DNA from: Thermococci archaeon
Lineage (GTDB): Archaea; Methanobacteriota_B; Thermococci; Thermococcales; Thermococcaceae
NCBI GenBank assembly: GCA_003663695.1
Contig: QMUB01000010.1
Coordinates: 1-11,601, forward strand
Length of the DNA: 11,601 bases
Direction: 5' to 3'
Below are positions 1 to 5,855 of the stretch, in pieces. A program made the translations under genes and the position numbers. The notes under the pieces were generated by a model that did not search any database, was not told the origin of the DNA, and saw nothing but the letters and a program-made list of their open reading frames with translations. How positions within the stretch are numbered: position 1 is the stretch's first letter; every line of letters starts with the position of its first letter.

Positions 1-1110
1 AACCAAACATGGGAGAGAGAGGAGCTACCCGAGGTCTACACATTCTATCCCTCCATAATTCTTATGAACGGCACGCTGTTCATAACGGGGAGCGATGAAA
101 ATCTACCCTTAATAGAACGCTTTTTTGAAGAGAACAAGGATTTTGATAGGAACGAAAGCCTGAAACTCGGAGTGCTGTTACTGGTACTCCTCATAGGATT
201 TCTGTTTACCGTGAAAAATAAATGGCTTTACCTGGGAGCGTGGCTCCTAACCGCCGTGTGGCTCCTCTACAGCATAGATGCATTTAAGATAGCTTGGGAC
301 ACGCTCTTCGTGTACCTCGATGGAGCGCTCTCCCTCAAATACTTGGGACACTATGAAACCATTATCGGTGGAAGGGGATTTCCAGGTCTTTCGTACCTTT
401 TATTTGTTTTCTTTCACTTGTTTAAACCCACTGTCGAAAGTGCGATATTCTACCAGCTTTTCATGCTCTCTCTGCTCCTGTGCTCCCTCTTCATATTCTT
501 TAAAAATGAAGAGCTCGCCCTGATTTCCTACCTCTTCCTCCTCTCAATACCCCTTTTCAGGGAATATGCCTATACCCTCTCAACTGAGCTGACATTCCTC
601 ACCCTGCTTACCATATCCCTCTCACTTTTGAAGGTTAGGGGTATACAAAATACGATTATTGCTTCATTCTCTCTGGCACTTGCAGGACTTGCCCGCTTCC
701 AGGCTTTAATTTTACCCTTCATAATCCTTATTCTCTTTAGAGATGCTTATGGACTTCTATTCCTCATGACTTCAATAGCTTTCTATTTTGGAATCGGGTT
801 TTCTGCAAGGGAAGGCTTCATGGCTTATCTTGGAGAGGCTTCATCGAAGGGAATTAACAACACCCTGATAGTGAGTAATTTTAAGTTCTATCTACCTGTC
901 TTTCTTTTATATTCCCTACTCCCTCTGCTTCTTCTAATCTGGAGCTTTTTTAAAGGGAGGAGGAAACCTACGCCCTCTCTGGGATTGGCAATTTTTTACA
1001 CCATGGCACCCCTCTTCTGGGTTGCTCAGGATGAACGGTACATCTTACCCGCCATATTTTTCTTGATAATATCTTCAATCGAGACTCTTAAAGTGGAGAA
1101 AGGTGACTAA
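1..1110 (+). CDS. Multi-pass membrane protein, GT-C glycosyltransferase-like (5' end outside window)
   Basis: The frame is open from the first base to the TAA at 1108-1110. The in-frame ATG at 64 has no ribosome binding site, so this is most likely the C-terminal 369 residues of a gene that begins upstream. About 57 mostly polar residues come first (to about base 170), then roughly nine or ten hydrophobic segments separated by short loops. A loop after the first TM pair holds WDTLFVYLDGA and then a GRGFPG stretch. A late LARFQALILPF segment and a QDERYILPA motif just before the last TM resemble the layout of dolichyl-phosphate-sugar-dependent (PMT/GT39-like) GT-C enzymes. Such enzymes move a sugar from a lipid carrier on the outer face of the membrane. 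The family call is inference from topology and motif style. Acceptor and donor are unknown, and another polytopic membrane protein is possible. Confidence 0.6.
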   Translation, partial: NQTWEREELPEVYTFYPSIILMNGTLFITGSDENLPLIERFFEENKDFDRNESLKLGVLLLVLLIGFLFTVKNKWLYLGAWLLTAVWLLYSIDAFKIAWDTLFVYLDGALSLKYLGHYETIIGGRGFPGLSYLLFVFFHLFKPTVESAIFYQLFMLSLLLCSLFIFFKNEELALISYLFLLSIPLFREYAYTLSTELTFLTLLTISLSLLKVRGIQNTIIASFSLALAGLARFQALILPFIILILFRDAYGLLFLMTSIAFYFGIGFSAREGFMAYLGEASSKGINNTLIVSNFKFYLPVFLLYSLLPLLLLIWSFFKGRRKPTPSLGLAIFYTMAPLFWVAQDERYILPAIFFLIISSIETLKVEKGD

Positions 1111-1135
1111 GTTCTACTTTAGTTATTGTCATCTA

Positions 1136-1149
1136 GTTAAATTAAATAG
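1136..1149 (+). promoter_or_regulatory. Possible TATA element for the tdk-PTPS operon
   Basis: An A/T-only run, TTAAATTAAATA (1137-1148), lies 69 bases before the chosen tdk start and would place transcription initiation near 1168. A second weaker candidate, GAATTTTATGG (about 1177-1187), lies closer to the gene. Neither has a convincing BRE, so which one is used is open. Confidence 0.3.
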
Positions 1150-1216
1150 GAGATTCCTCACAGGAAGGCAACGATAGAATTTTATGGTGCTATGTCCTCT
1201 TATATCTGGTGGTGCT

Positions 1217-1795
1217 ATGAATCCAGAAGGATTTTTGGAAGTCATTACCGGCCCCATGTTTGCAGGGAAGACTACGGAGCTTATAAAGAGAATAGAGCGT
1301 CAGATATTTGCAAAGAGGAAAGCAGCACTCTTTAAGCCATCTATAGACAATAGATACAGCGAAGATCATGTGGTTGCACACAACGGTCTCAAATACGAAG
1401 CTTTTGTAATACCCAACAATGAGGAAGGTGTAAAACAGATTTATGATATCACAAAAAGAGAAGGCTATGAGGTTATCGGAATTGATGAGGTGCAGTTCTT
1501 CCCGATGTCAATTGTGGAGGTTTTGAATAAACTTGCTGATGAAAACATATACGTAATAGCTTCTGGACTAAATCTGGACTTCAAAGGAGATCCTTTTGAG
1601 GTTACAAAAGAATTACTGGTCAAAGCGGACAATATAATTTATCTAACTGCAGTATGCACCATATGCGGAGCACCAGCTACACGCACCCAAAGGTTGATAG
1701 ATGGAAAGCCAGCTCCCAGAGACTCCCCAATAATCCTCGTTGGAGGAAGTGAGGCATATGAGGCGAGATGTAGGAAGCATCATATAGTCCCGTGA
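1217..1795 (+). CDS. tdk: Thymidine kinase (type II, TK1-like)
   Basis: Phosphorylates thymidine (and usually deoxyuridine) with ATP to dTMP in the cytoplasm, a pyrimidine salvage step. The 192-residue product has a Walker A loop GPMFAGKTT at residues 12-20, a Walker B/catalytic segment IDEVQFF at 89-95 (E91 is the expected catalytic base) and a lasso segment ending YEARC. A structural zinc site is formed by C147, C150, C185 and probably H188. Length and order match the type II family. The ATG at 1217 is chosen because GGTGGTG precedes it at 1208-1214 and it puts the P-loop near the N-terminus as usual. An in-frame ATG at 1184 would add 11 residues and lacks a comparable site. The pterin gene starts 9 bases after the stop, and its Shine-Dalgarno overlaps the TGA, so the two are cotranscribed. 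Confidence 0.95.
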   Translation: MNPEGFLEVITGPMFAGKTTELIKRIERQIFAKRKAALFKPSIDNRYSEDHVVAHNGLKYEAFVIPNNEEGVKQIYDITKREGYEVIGIDEVQFFPMSIVEVLNKLADENIYVIASGLNLDFKGDPFEVTKELLVKADNIIYLTAVCTICGAPATRTQRLIDGKPAPRDSPIILVGGSEAYEARCRKHHIVP

Positions 1796-1804
1796 GGTGA
1801 TGTT

Positions 1805-2155
1805 ATGCTGTCAAGGGTAAGGGAGAAGTTCAAGTTTGAGGCTGCTCATGCCCTTCTGCTCGGGGAGACTTTGGAAGAGATGCATGGGCATACTTACCAT
1901 TTGGAAGTTGTTGTTGAAGGAGAAGTCGAAGAGGGCTATGTTGTTGATTTTCTTGAACTCAGGAGGATCGTGGAGCGTGAGGTAATAGAGAAACTTGACC
2001 ATAGGAACCTGAACAAAATTTTCGCAAATCCAACCACGGAGAATATAGCCCTGTGGATAGGGGAACGTATAAGAGAAGGTCTTCCAAAGAGACTCAAGCT
2101 TCACAAAGTTATTCTCTGGGAAGGAGACGAAAACGGGGTTGAATTTGAATTTTAG
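1805..2155 (+). CDS. 6-pyruvoyltetrahydropterin synthase / QueD-fold protein, ExxHGH (PTPS-III-like) type
   Basis: A T-fold enzyme of 116 residues acting on dihydroneopterin triphosphate-like pterins. The zinc ligands H15 (FEAAH), H27 and H29 (HGH) are present. So are the D65-H66 pair in LDHRNLN, the PTTEN segment at 76-80 and the pterin-anchoring Glu (E106 in LWEGD). The Cys that starts the CxxxHGH motif of true PTPS and QueD enzymes is absent; the whole protein has no Cys. Instead E24 lies three residues before H27, giving ExxHGH. That signature is associated with PTPS-III proteins, which release 6-hydroxymethyl-dihydropterin for folate-type cofactors. A generic QueD name is therefore probably wrong, although other archaeal PTPS subfamilies cannot be excluded. 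The GAGGTGA site at 1794-1800 supports the ATG start. The gene is coupled to tdk. The downstream T-rich stretch 2153-2170 may end the transcript. Confidence 0.88.
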   Translation: MLSRVREKFKFEAAHALLLGETLEEMHGHTYHLEVVVEGEVEEGYVVDFLELRRIVEREVIEKLDHRNLNKIFANPTTENIALWIGERIREGLPKRLKLHKVILWEGDENGVEFEF

Positions 2156-2180
2156 ATTTCCATTGCTTTTGAGAACTGCC

Positions 2181-2199
2181 GGAAAATCCTTAAAAATTA
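2181..2199 (+). promoter_or_regulatory. BRE/TATA promoter of the metal ABC transporter operon
   Basis: A purine-rich GGAAAA (2181-2186) precedes CTTAAAAATT (2189-2198). Initiation about 26 bases downstream (near 2219) would give a leader of roughly 15 bases to the ATG at 2235. This also argues against the longer reading frame that starts at 2139 inside the preceding gene. Confidence 0.6.
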
Positions 2200-2234
2200 T
2201 TCGCCTCTATGATTTTTGGCGAGCGGGTGAGATC

Positions 2235-3023
2235 ATGGAAGCAGTAAGTGCCGAGAAATTAAACATATACTATAATGGAGAAAGAGCTGTTGAAGATGTT
2301 ACATTTACGCTTAAAGAGGGTGAAACACTGCTCCTCTTGGGCCCTAACGGCGCGGGGAAAACAACTCTATTACGAGTGATTGCCGGAATTCACCAGAATT
2401 ACGATGGAAAACTCTCAATCTTCGGAAAAGAACCGGATAAAGTCAGAGACATCCTATCTTACGTTCCCCAGAGCCATACCCTTAATGAGAGGGTTCCCCT
2501 TAAGAGTATTGAAGTCGTTTCTATGGGAGGTCTTTATAGGAAAGGTTTTGTACATACAAAAATCCCAAGGGAGATAAAAAAAGATGCCAAAGAAGCTTTG
2601 GAATTCGTTGGACTTGCAGATGTTAAGGACAAAGCATTTAATGAACTCAGCGGCGGTCAGAAGCAGAGAGTTCTTCTAGCCCGGGCATTAATATCACATC
2701 CAAGGCTTTTACTGCTCGATGAGCCCCTTTCAGCGCTTGATCCCTCTGCCAGAGCTGAAGTTACAGGCATATTAGGAAAAATAAAGCGTGAAAAGGGCAT
2801 TTCCATGATAATTACTACCCACGACATCAATCCTCTAGCTGAAGTGGGAGATAAAATAATGCTCCTAAACAGAAAACTGGTAGCTTATGGATCTCCCGAG
2901 GAGGTTTTGAAGGATGATACAATAGCCAGAGTATATGGACCTCAATCAAAGGCTTTGCGGGTAGGGAAGAGAATATACTGCATAATAGGAGATGCGCACT
3001 TTTTTAAGGGGGGTAAAAGATGA
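2235..3023 (+). CDS. Metal ABC transporter ATP-binding protein (ZnuC/MntA-type)
   Basis: The ATPase subunit of a cluster-9-type transporter for zinc, manganese or a related divalent ion, acting at the cytoplasmic face. The 262-residue product has all nucleotide-binding elements: Walker A GPNGAGKTT (36-44), Q-loop Q79, signature LSGGQ (138-142), Walker B LLLLDEP (158-164) and switch H196 (TTHD). The C-terminal tail (KRIYCIIGDAHFF) carries a Cys and a His that could sense or touch metal, which is inference. The frame is open back to 2139, overlapping the PTPS gene. The ATG at 2235 is preferred because GGGTGAG lies 4-11 bases before it and a promoter sits just upstream. The permease start overlaps the stop as ATGA, so translation is coupled. 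No solute-binding protein gene is adjacent within the window. Metal specificity cannot be read from these subunits. Confidence 0.92.
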   Translation: MEAVSAEKLNIYYNGERAVEDVTFTLKEGETLLLLGPNGAGKTTLLRVIAGIHQNYDGKLSIFGKEPDKVRDILSYVPQSHTLNERVPLKSIEVVSMGGLYRKGFVHTKIPREIKKDAKEALEFVGLADVKDKAFNELSGGQKQRVLLARALISHPRLLLLDEPLSALDPSARAEVTGILGKIKREKGISMIITTHDINPLAEVGDKIMLLNRKLVAYGSPEEVLKDDTIARVYGPQSKALRVGKRIYCIIGDAHFFKGGKR

Positions 3024-3844
3024 TCCCGGAATATCTCCTAAGAGCTCTATTAGCCAGCCTTATGGTGAGTGTTCTTTTAGGTCTCTTAAGCCCTCTGATA
3101 AACATGAAAGGATTGGCATTTCTCACACACGCCACATTTCATTCCCTTCTCTTTGGTGCAGTCCTTGGGATGAGTTTGGGATTGATTATCGGAAATCTCG
3201 GAATTGTGGTATGGGTTGCCATGATAATCACAGTTCTAGTCGTCATGTCAATCGCATTCTTGGAGGATAGAGGATTTACGAGTGATGCTTCCGTGGGAAT
3301 CATAGCGAGCTTTGTAGCAGGGGCGACGGTTCTAGCTTTTGGGCTCCTCTACAATGTTATGGCAAGCAAACCCTATTTCGCTCTCTCGGAGAGCATAATA
3401 TCTTATTTGACAGGAGAGATATTTCTGATCACCATGAATGATCTGACAATGCTCGTTCTTGCCGGAACTCTCGTGTTTTTTCTCATGGCTTTCCTGTACA
3501 ACGATTTTCTCTATGTGAGCTTTGATCCCGAGGGTGTTGAGAGTTATGGGGGGAATGTCAGGGCTTATCTGATGCTCTTATATGTGATAGTTGGAGTTAT
3601 AGGAGCCTTGATAGTCAAAACAGTCGGGCTGATAACTCTCCAGGTTATAGCTGTTTTACCCGGGGCAATTGCCATGATGCTGAGCGACGATTTGAGGAGG
3701 ATAATAGGGATAAGCATCCTTCTAACCCTAGTGGTTGAGGTCTCATCGAGCCTTTTAGCCTACTACACCAACATACCTCCCAGCGGTCTGGCAACAATTT
3801 TCCTGGGTGCAATCTATGGGGTGCTCCTCCTGAGAAAGCACTAA
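3020..3844 (+). CDS. Metal ABC transporter permease (ABC-3 family, ZnuB/MntB-type)
   Basis: The membrane channel partner of the preceding ATPase, 274 residues with about eight to nine hydrophobic segments. Family hallmarks are the GLAFLTHATFHSLLFG segment near residue 31 (in place of the usual HA.SHA pattern), the SDASVGIIASFVAG segment around 88-101 that contains the family Asp-Gly spacing, and the coupling region FDPEGVESYG near 167-176, followed by VKTVGLITLQVIAVLPGAIA. Translation starts at an ATG inside the ATPase stop (ATGA), with AAGGGGGG about 10 bases before it. The pair needs an extracytoplasmic binding lipoprotein encoded elsewhere or shared with another system. The following diadenylate cyclase has its own promoter. 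Confidence 0.92.
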   Translation: MIPEYLLRALLASLMVSVLLGLLSPLINMKGLAFLTHATFHSLLFGAVLGMSLGLIIGNLGIVVWVAMIITVLVVMSIAFLEDRGFTSDASVGIIASFVAGATVLAFGLLYNVMASKPYFALSESIISYLTGEIFLITMNDLTMLVLAGTLVFFLMAFLYNDFLYVSFDPEGVESYGGNVRAYLMLLYVIVGVIGALIVKTVGLITLQVIAVLPGAIAMMLSDDLRRIIGISILLTLVVEVSSSLLAYYTNIPPSGLATIFLGAIYGVLLLRKH

Positions 3845-3861
3845 CTCTCTTGGAGCATAAA

Positions 3862-3878
3862 ACTAAAGGTTTATAAAC
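3862..3878 (+). promoter_or_regulatory. BRE/TATA promoter of the diadenylate cyclase gene
   Basis: ACTAAAGG followed by TTTATAAAC (3870-3878) is a near-consensus archaeal BRE/TATA. Predicted initiation near 3900 leaves a leader of about 10 bases containing GGTG (3901-3904), five bases before the ATG at 3910. Confidence 0.75.
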
Positions 3879-3909
3879 AATTGCCGAAATACTATAGTAC
3901 GGTGTAAAC

Positions 3910-4713
3910 ATGAGAAATGGCGAGCATTTTGAAAGGCTAATAAGCACGGGACTTGAGCTGGCCACAAACATAGATGCAAGGGCAGTTGTCATCTTAAATC
4001 CGGGCATTCCTATAAATATCCCCGAGAGTGAGATACCCCTTGTGATAACGGGGAAAAACTTTGAGATAGGCGAGAAGTACATATCAATTCCCGTCCCTCT
4101 GGATCTGGGACTTGAAAATGTGCTAAACTTGATATCCGCCTTTCTCATGGAGCGTGGGATAATTGAAGAGGGAGATAGCTTTGTTTATGTTTCTTTAAAT
4201 CTGATAGGAATCAAAGAAGCAAAGAAGGGGGGAGTCCTTTCAAAGGCATTCTTTTCTTCAACACAGAACGTAATGCAGACGCTCCTTGAGATTGCCATAG
4301 AGCTGAGCGCAGAAGGGAGAGAAGGCATCCCTGTCGGAACCATATTTGTGATAGGAGACACGAGCAACGTCCTGAAGCACTCCCACCAGATGGTTCCCAA
4401 CCCCTTCAAGGGCTACAAGTTCAACATTCTGGATAAAAACGTCAAAGAAATCATAAAAGAGTTCTCCTTTTTGGATGGGGCTTTCATATTCTCAAGGACA
4501 GGAAGAGTAATTGCCGCGGGGAGATATTTGGATGTTGACGCAAAGAAGCTCAAGGTAGAGGTTCCCCAGGGTCTTGGAAGCAGACACATAGCAGCGGCGG
4601 GAATAACCAAAATCACAAAAGCTATAGCCATAACTATCTCAGAAAGTGGAGTAATACGAATATTCAAAGATGGCAGCATTATTTTAGAGTACAATCCAAA
4701 GATGAGGTACTAA
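3910..4713 (+). CDS. dacZ: Archaeal diadenylate cyclase (c-di-AMP synthase, DisA_N/DAC domain)
   Basis: Predicted to condense two ATP into cyclic di-AMP in the cytoplasm. The 267-residue protein has an N-terminal alpha/beta region (about 1-125) and a C-terminal DAC domain. The DAC domain shows EGIPVGTIFVIGD (about 137-150), an NPFKGY loop, the DGA motif at 189-191 followed by GRVIAAGRYL, and GLGSRHIAAAGIT at 221-233, then AIAISESG-like and KDGSI segments. The DGA motif is intact. The usual RHR motif reads R225-H226-I227, so its last Arg is replaced. DAC enzymes generally need Mn2+ or Co2+, which is suggestive next to the metal transporter. This is a single-domain cytoplasmic architecture, without the DNA-binding part of DisA or the membrane part of CdaA. 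The TAA is inside the first copy of a local duplication. The product identity is firm; activity is inferred. Confidence 0.88.
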   Translation: MRNGEHFERLISTGLELATNIDARAVVILNPGIPINIPESEIPLVITGKNFEIGEKYISIPVPLDLGLENVLNLISAFLMERGIIEEGDSFVYVSLNLIGIKEAKKGGVLSKAFFSSTQNVMQTLLEIAIELSAEGREGIPVGTIFVIGDTSNVLKHSHQMVPNPFKGYKFNILDKNVKEIIKEFSFLDGAFIFSRTGRVIAAGRYLDVDAKKLKVEVPQGLGSRHIAAAGITKITKAIAITISESGVIRIFKDGSIILEYNPKMRY

Positions 4714-4740
4714 TCTTTCCTGTTTTTATGTAAGCTTCCA
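4669..4740 (+). repeat. Direct repeat copy 1 (holds the dacZ 3' end)
   Basis: First unit of a diverged tandem duplication. It begins GATGGCAGCATTATT, contains the last codons and TAA of dacZ (the stop lies within CTAA at 4710-4713), then TCTTTCC and TTTTTATGTAAGC. On the minus strand, bases 4739-4710 still read as a decayed version of the last codons of the leftward 92-residue gene, ending in TAG. Confidence 0.85.
4714..4728 (+). terminator. Possible T-rich terminator after dacZ
   Basis: TCTTTCCTGTTTTTA directly follows the dacZ stop. A pyrimidine/T-rich tract of this type is what archaeal RNA polymerase and FttA use for 3'-end formation. No stable hairpin precedes it. Confidence 0.35.
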
Positions 4741-4742
4741 TG

Positions 4743-4809
4743 GATGGCAGCATTATTCTTGAGTACAACTTAGAAACTAAGTCTTTCCATTCTTTATGTA
4801 GGGCTTTCC
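4743..4809 (+). repeat. Direct repeat copy 2 (holds the 3' end of the leftward gene)
   Basis: Second unit. It starts with the identical 15-mer GATGGCAGCATTATT (4743-4757), encodes D-G-S-I-I-L-E-Y-N like copy 1 but is not attached to any gene, then has CTAA (4777-4780), TCTTTCC (4782-4788) and TTTATGTAGGGC. The offset to copy 1 is 74 bases at the left and 67-68 at the right because of a small internal deletion. The last 33 bases are the functional C-terminal codons of the minus-strand gene. Confidence 0.85.
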
Positions 4810-5055
4810 TATGGCTATGCTGAATCCCTTGAATGAATCATCCTTCTTATTGAACTCCAAGGCAAGGGGAAGACCGTTATCCTCATTTATAACTATCCTA
4901 ACAATCCTGGCTCTTGAGTGCTCGCTCAGATAATCCTCCTTGAGCTGCTCATAGTGCTCTATGGCCTCTTTAACGCTCTCCTCGTGCATGTGGTAGATTT
5001 CCTTCGAGTAGTTGCTGTGCTCCTTAATCCGCTCAATCATTTCATCCCTATCCAA
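4777..5055 (-). CDS. Small protein of unknown function, downstream partner of the purine PRTase
   Basis: I do not recognise a family. The 92-residue product starts with a highly charged, probably helical half (about 1-47; rich in Glu, His, Lys and Tyr, e.g. EIYHMHEESVKEAIEHYEQL). It ends with a likely beta-rich half (ARIVRIVINEDNGLPLALEF onward) with no Cys and no signal or TM segment, so it should be a soluble cytoplasmic protein. The start is a TTG at 5055-5053. GGGTG (5067-5063) lies seven bases before it and overlaps the stop of the PRTase gene, 11 bases away. The next in-frame ATG (5040) has no such site. The tight spacing says it is translated from the PRTase mRNA. Its last ten codons lie in repeat copy 2, so its C-terminus was formed or preserved by that duplication. 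Function is unknown. Confidence 0.75.
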   Translation of the reverse strand: MDRDEMIERIKEHSNYSKEIYHMHEESVKEAIEHYEQLKEDYLSEHSRARIVRIVINEDNGLPLALEFNKKDDSFKGFSIAIGKPYIKNGKT

Positions 5056-5066
5056 TTTATCACACC

Positions 5067-5714
5067 CTAAATTTTAGTCCAGTATCCATCCTCTTTTTTA
5101 AATATCCCCCTCTTCTCCGCGATGAGGAGTGCTTCCTCGAGCTTCTCCTTGGGGACGTTTATTCCATGGAGCTGATTAAACAGCTCTGTAATTTCATCAG
5201 ATGTAACTTGTTTTCTTTCCTCAAAAATGTTTCCCACGAGGTTTATCATGTCCTCAACGAAATTCCATGGGAATATTATCCATGCCCAGTCAATTTCTTC
5301 TCCAAAGTACGTTGGCTTGAGTTTTGTACCTTTAATCGTTAAAAGGGTTGCAATTTTAATTCCTGCCGGGTTCTGGCTCTCCACGTAGTTCCTGGCGAGG
5401 GTTAAGCTCTCTCCCGTGTCTGAAATATCATCCGCAATAAGGACTTTTTTACCCTCTAATTTGTAGTTTGAACCATATTTAAGCCTGGCCTTCCCATCAG
5501 GGGCGGCAGTTATTCCCCAGTGTTCAATTTTTAGGCTTATCAAATCCTTCACTCCAAGATAATCACAGTACAAACGTGCGGCAATCCATCCGCCTCTTGC
5601 AAGCCCCACAATTACATCTGGCTTCCAACCTTCTTCCAAAATCTTAAAAGCGCCTTTTTTTGCCCACTTCTCTATGTCTTCCCAAGATGCCAAATATGCC
5701 GGAAACGCCTTCAT
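5067..5714 (-). CDS. Purine (xanthine/hypoxanthine-guanine) phosphoribosyltransferase, COG2236-type
   Basis: Type I phosphoribosyltransferase that joins a purine base to PRPP in salvage. The 215-residue product has the GLARGGWIAA loop at 37-46 and the PRPP-binding motif VLIADDISDTGES at 91-103 with the acidic pair D95-D96. The base-binding hood FPWNFVED follows at about 149-156, in a Trp-rich stretch (WAWIIFPWNF). Residues about 160-215 form an extra helical, winged-helix-like tail (VTSDEITELFNQL...GYWTKI) beyond the minimal fold. Thermococcales use an enzyme of this type for guanine, xanthine and hypoxanthine; its loss is known to give 6-methylpurine resistance in T. kodakarensis. The exact base preference is not readable here. 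The ATG start follows AGGGAG with four bases between. The operon continues into the 92-residue gene. Confidence 0.9.
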   Translation of the reverse strand: MKAFPAYLASWEDIEKWAKKGAFKILEEGWKPDVIVGLARGGWIAARLYCDYLGVKDLISLKIEHWGITAAPDGKARLKYGSNYKLEGKKVLIADDISDTGESLTLARNYVESQNPAGIKIATLLTIKGTKLKPTYFGEEIDWAWIIFPWNFVEDMINLVGNIFEERKQVTSDEITELFNQLHGINVPKEKLEEALLIAEKRGIFKKEDGYWTKI

Positions 5715-5741
5715 TTAACTCCCTAACTAAGGCAAGTTAAA

Positions 5742-5760
5742 GGAATATTTAAGCTTTTTC
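5742..5760 (-). promoter_or_regulatory. BRE/TATA promoter of the purine PRTase operon
   Basis: Reading leftward: GAAAAAG then CTTAAATATT (5754-5745). Predicted initiation near 5723 would leave a leader of about 10 bases including the AGGGAG site. It faces away from the psmB promoter. Confidence 0.65.
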
Positions 5761-5772
5761 CACCCCGAGCAT

Positions 5773-5790
5773 CGAAAAGTTTAAATAGTA
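5773..5790 (+). promoter_or_regulatory. BRE/TATA promoter of the psmB-aCPSF1 operon
   Basis: CGAAAAG followed by TTTAAATAG (5780-5788). Initiation near 5808-5812 would give a leader of about 45 bases, longer than the other leaders in this window. The leader carries GGGGTG (5844-5849) before the TTG start. Confidence 0.65.
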
Positions 5791-5855
5791 TTTAACGAAA
5801 GTGGGACTTGATAAGCAGTTTTGCTCTATTCTACGAAACTAAAGGGGTGTTGTAG

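Noticed and set aside
2139..2234. N-terminal extension of the metal ABC ATPase to the ATG at 2139.
   Set aside because: It would overlap the PTPS coding end, the added 32 residues do not look like the family, and a BRE/TATA plus GGGTGAG sit just before ATG 2235.
3645..4148. A 167-codon minus-strand frame across the permease end and dacZ start.
   Set aside because: It is antisense to two well-conserved genes and crosses the dacZ promoter. Its product has no recognisable motif, and no start signal fits.
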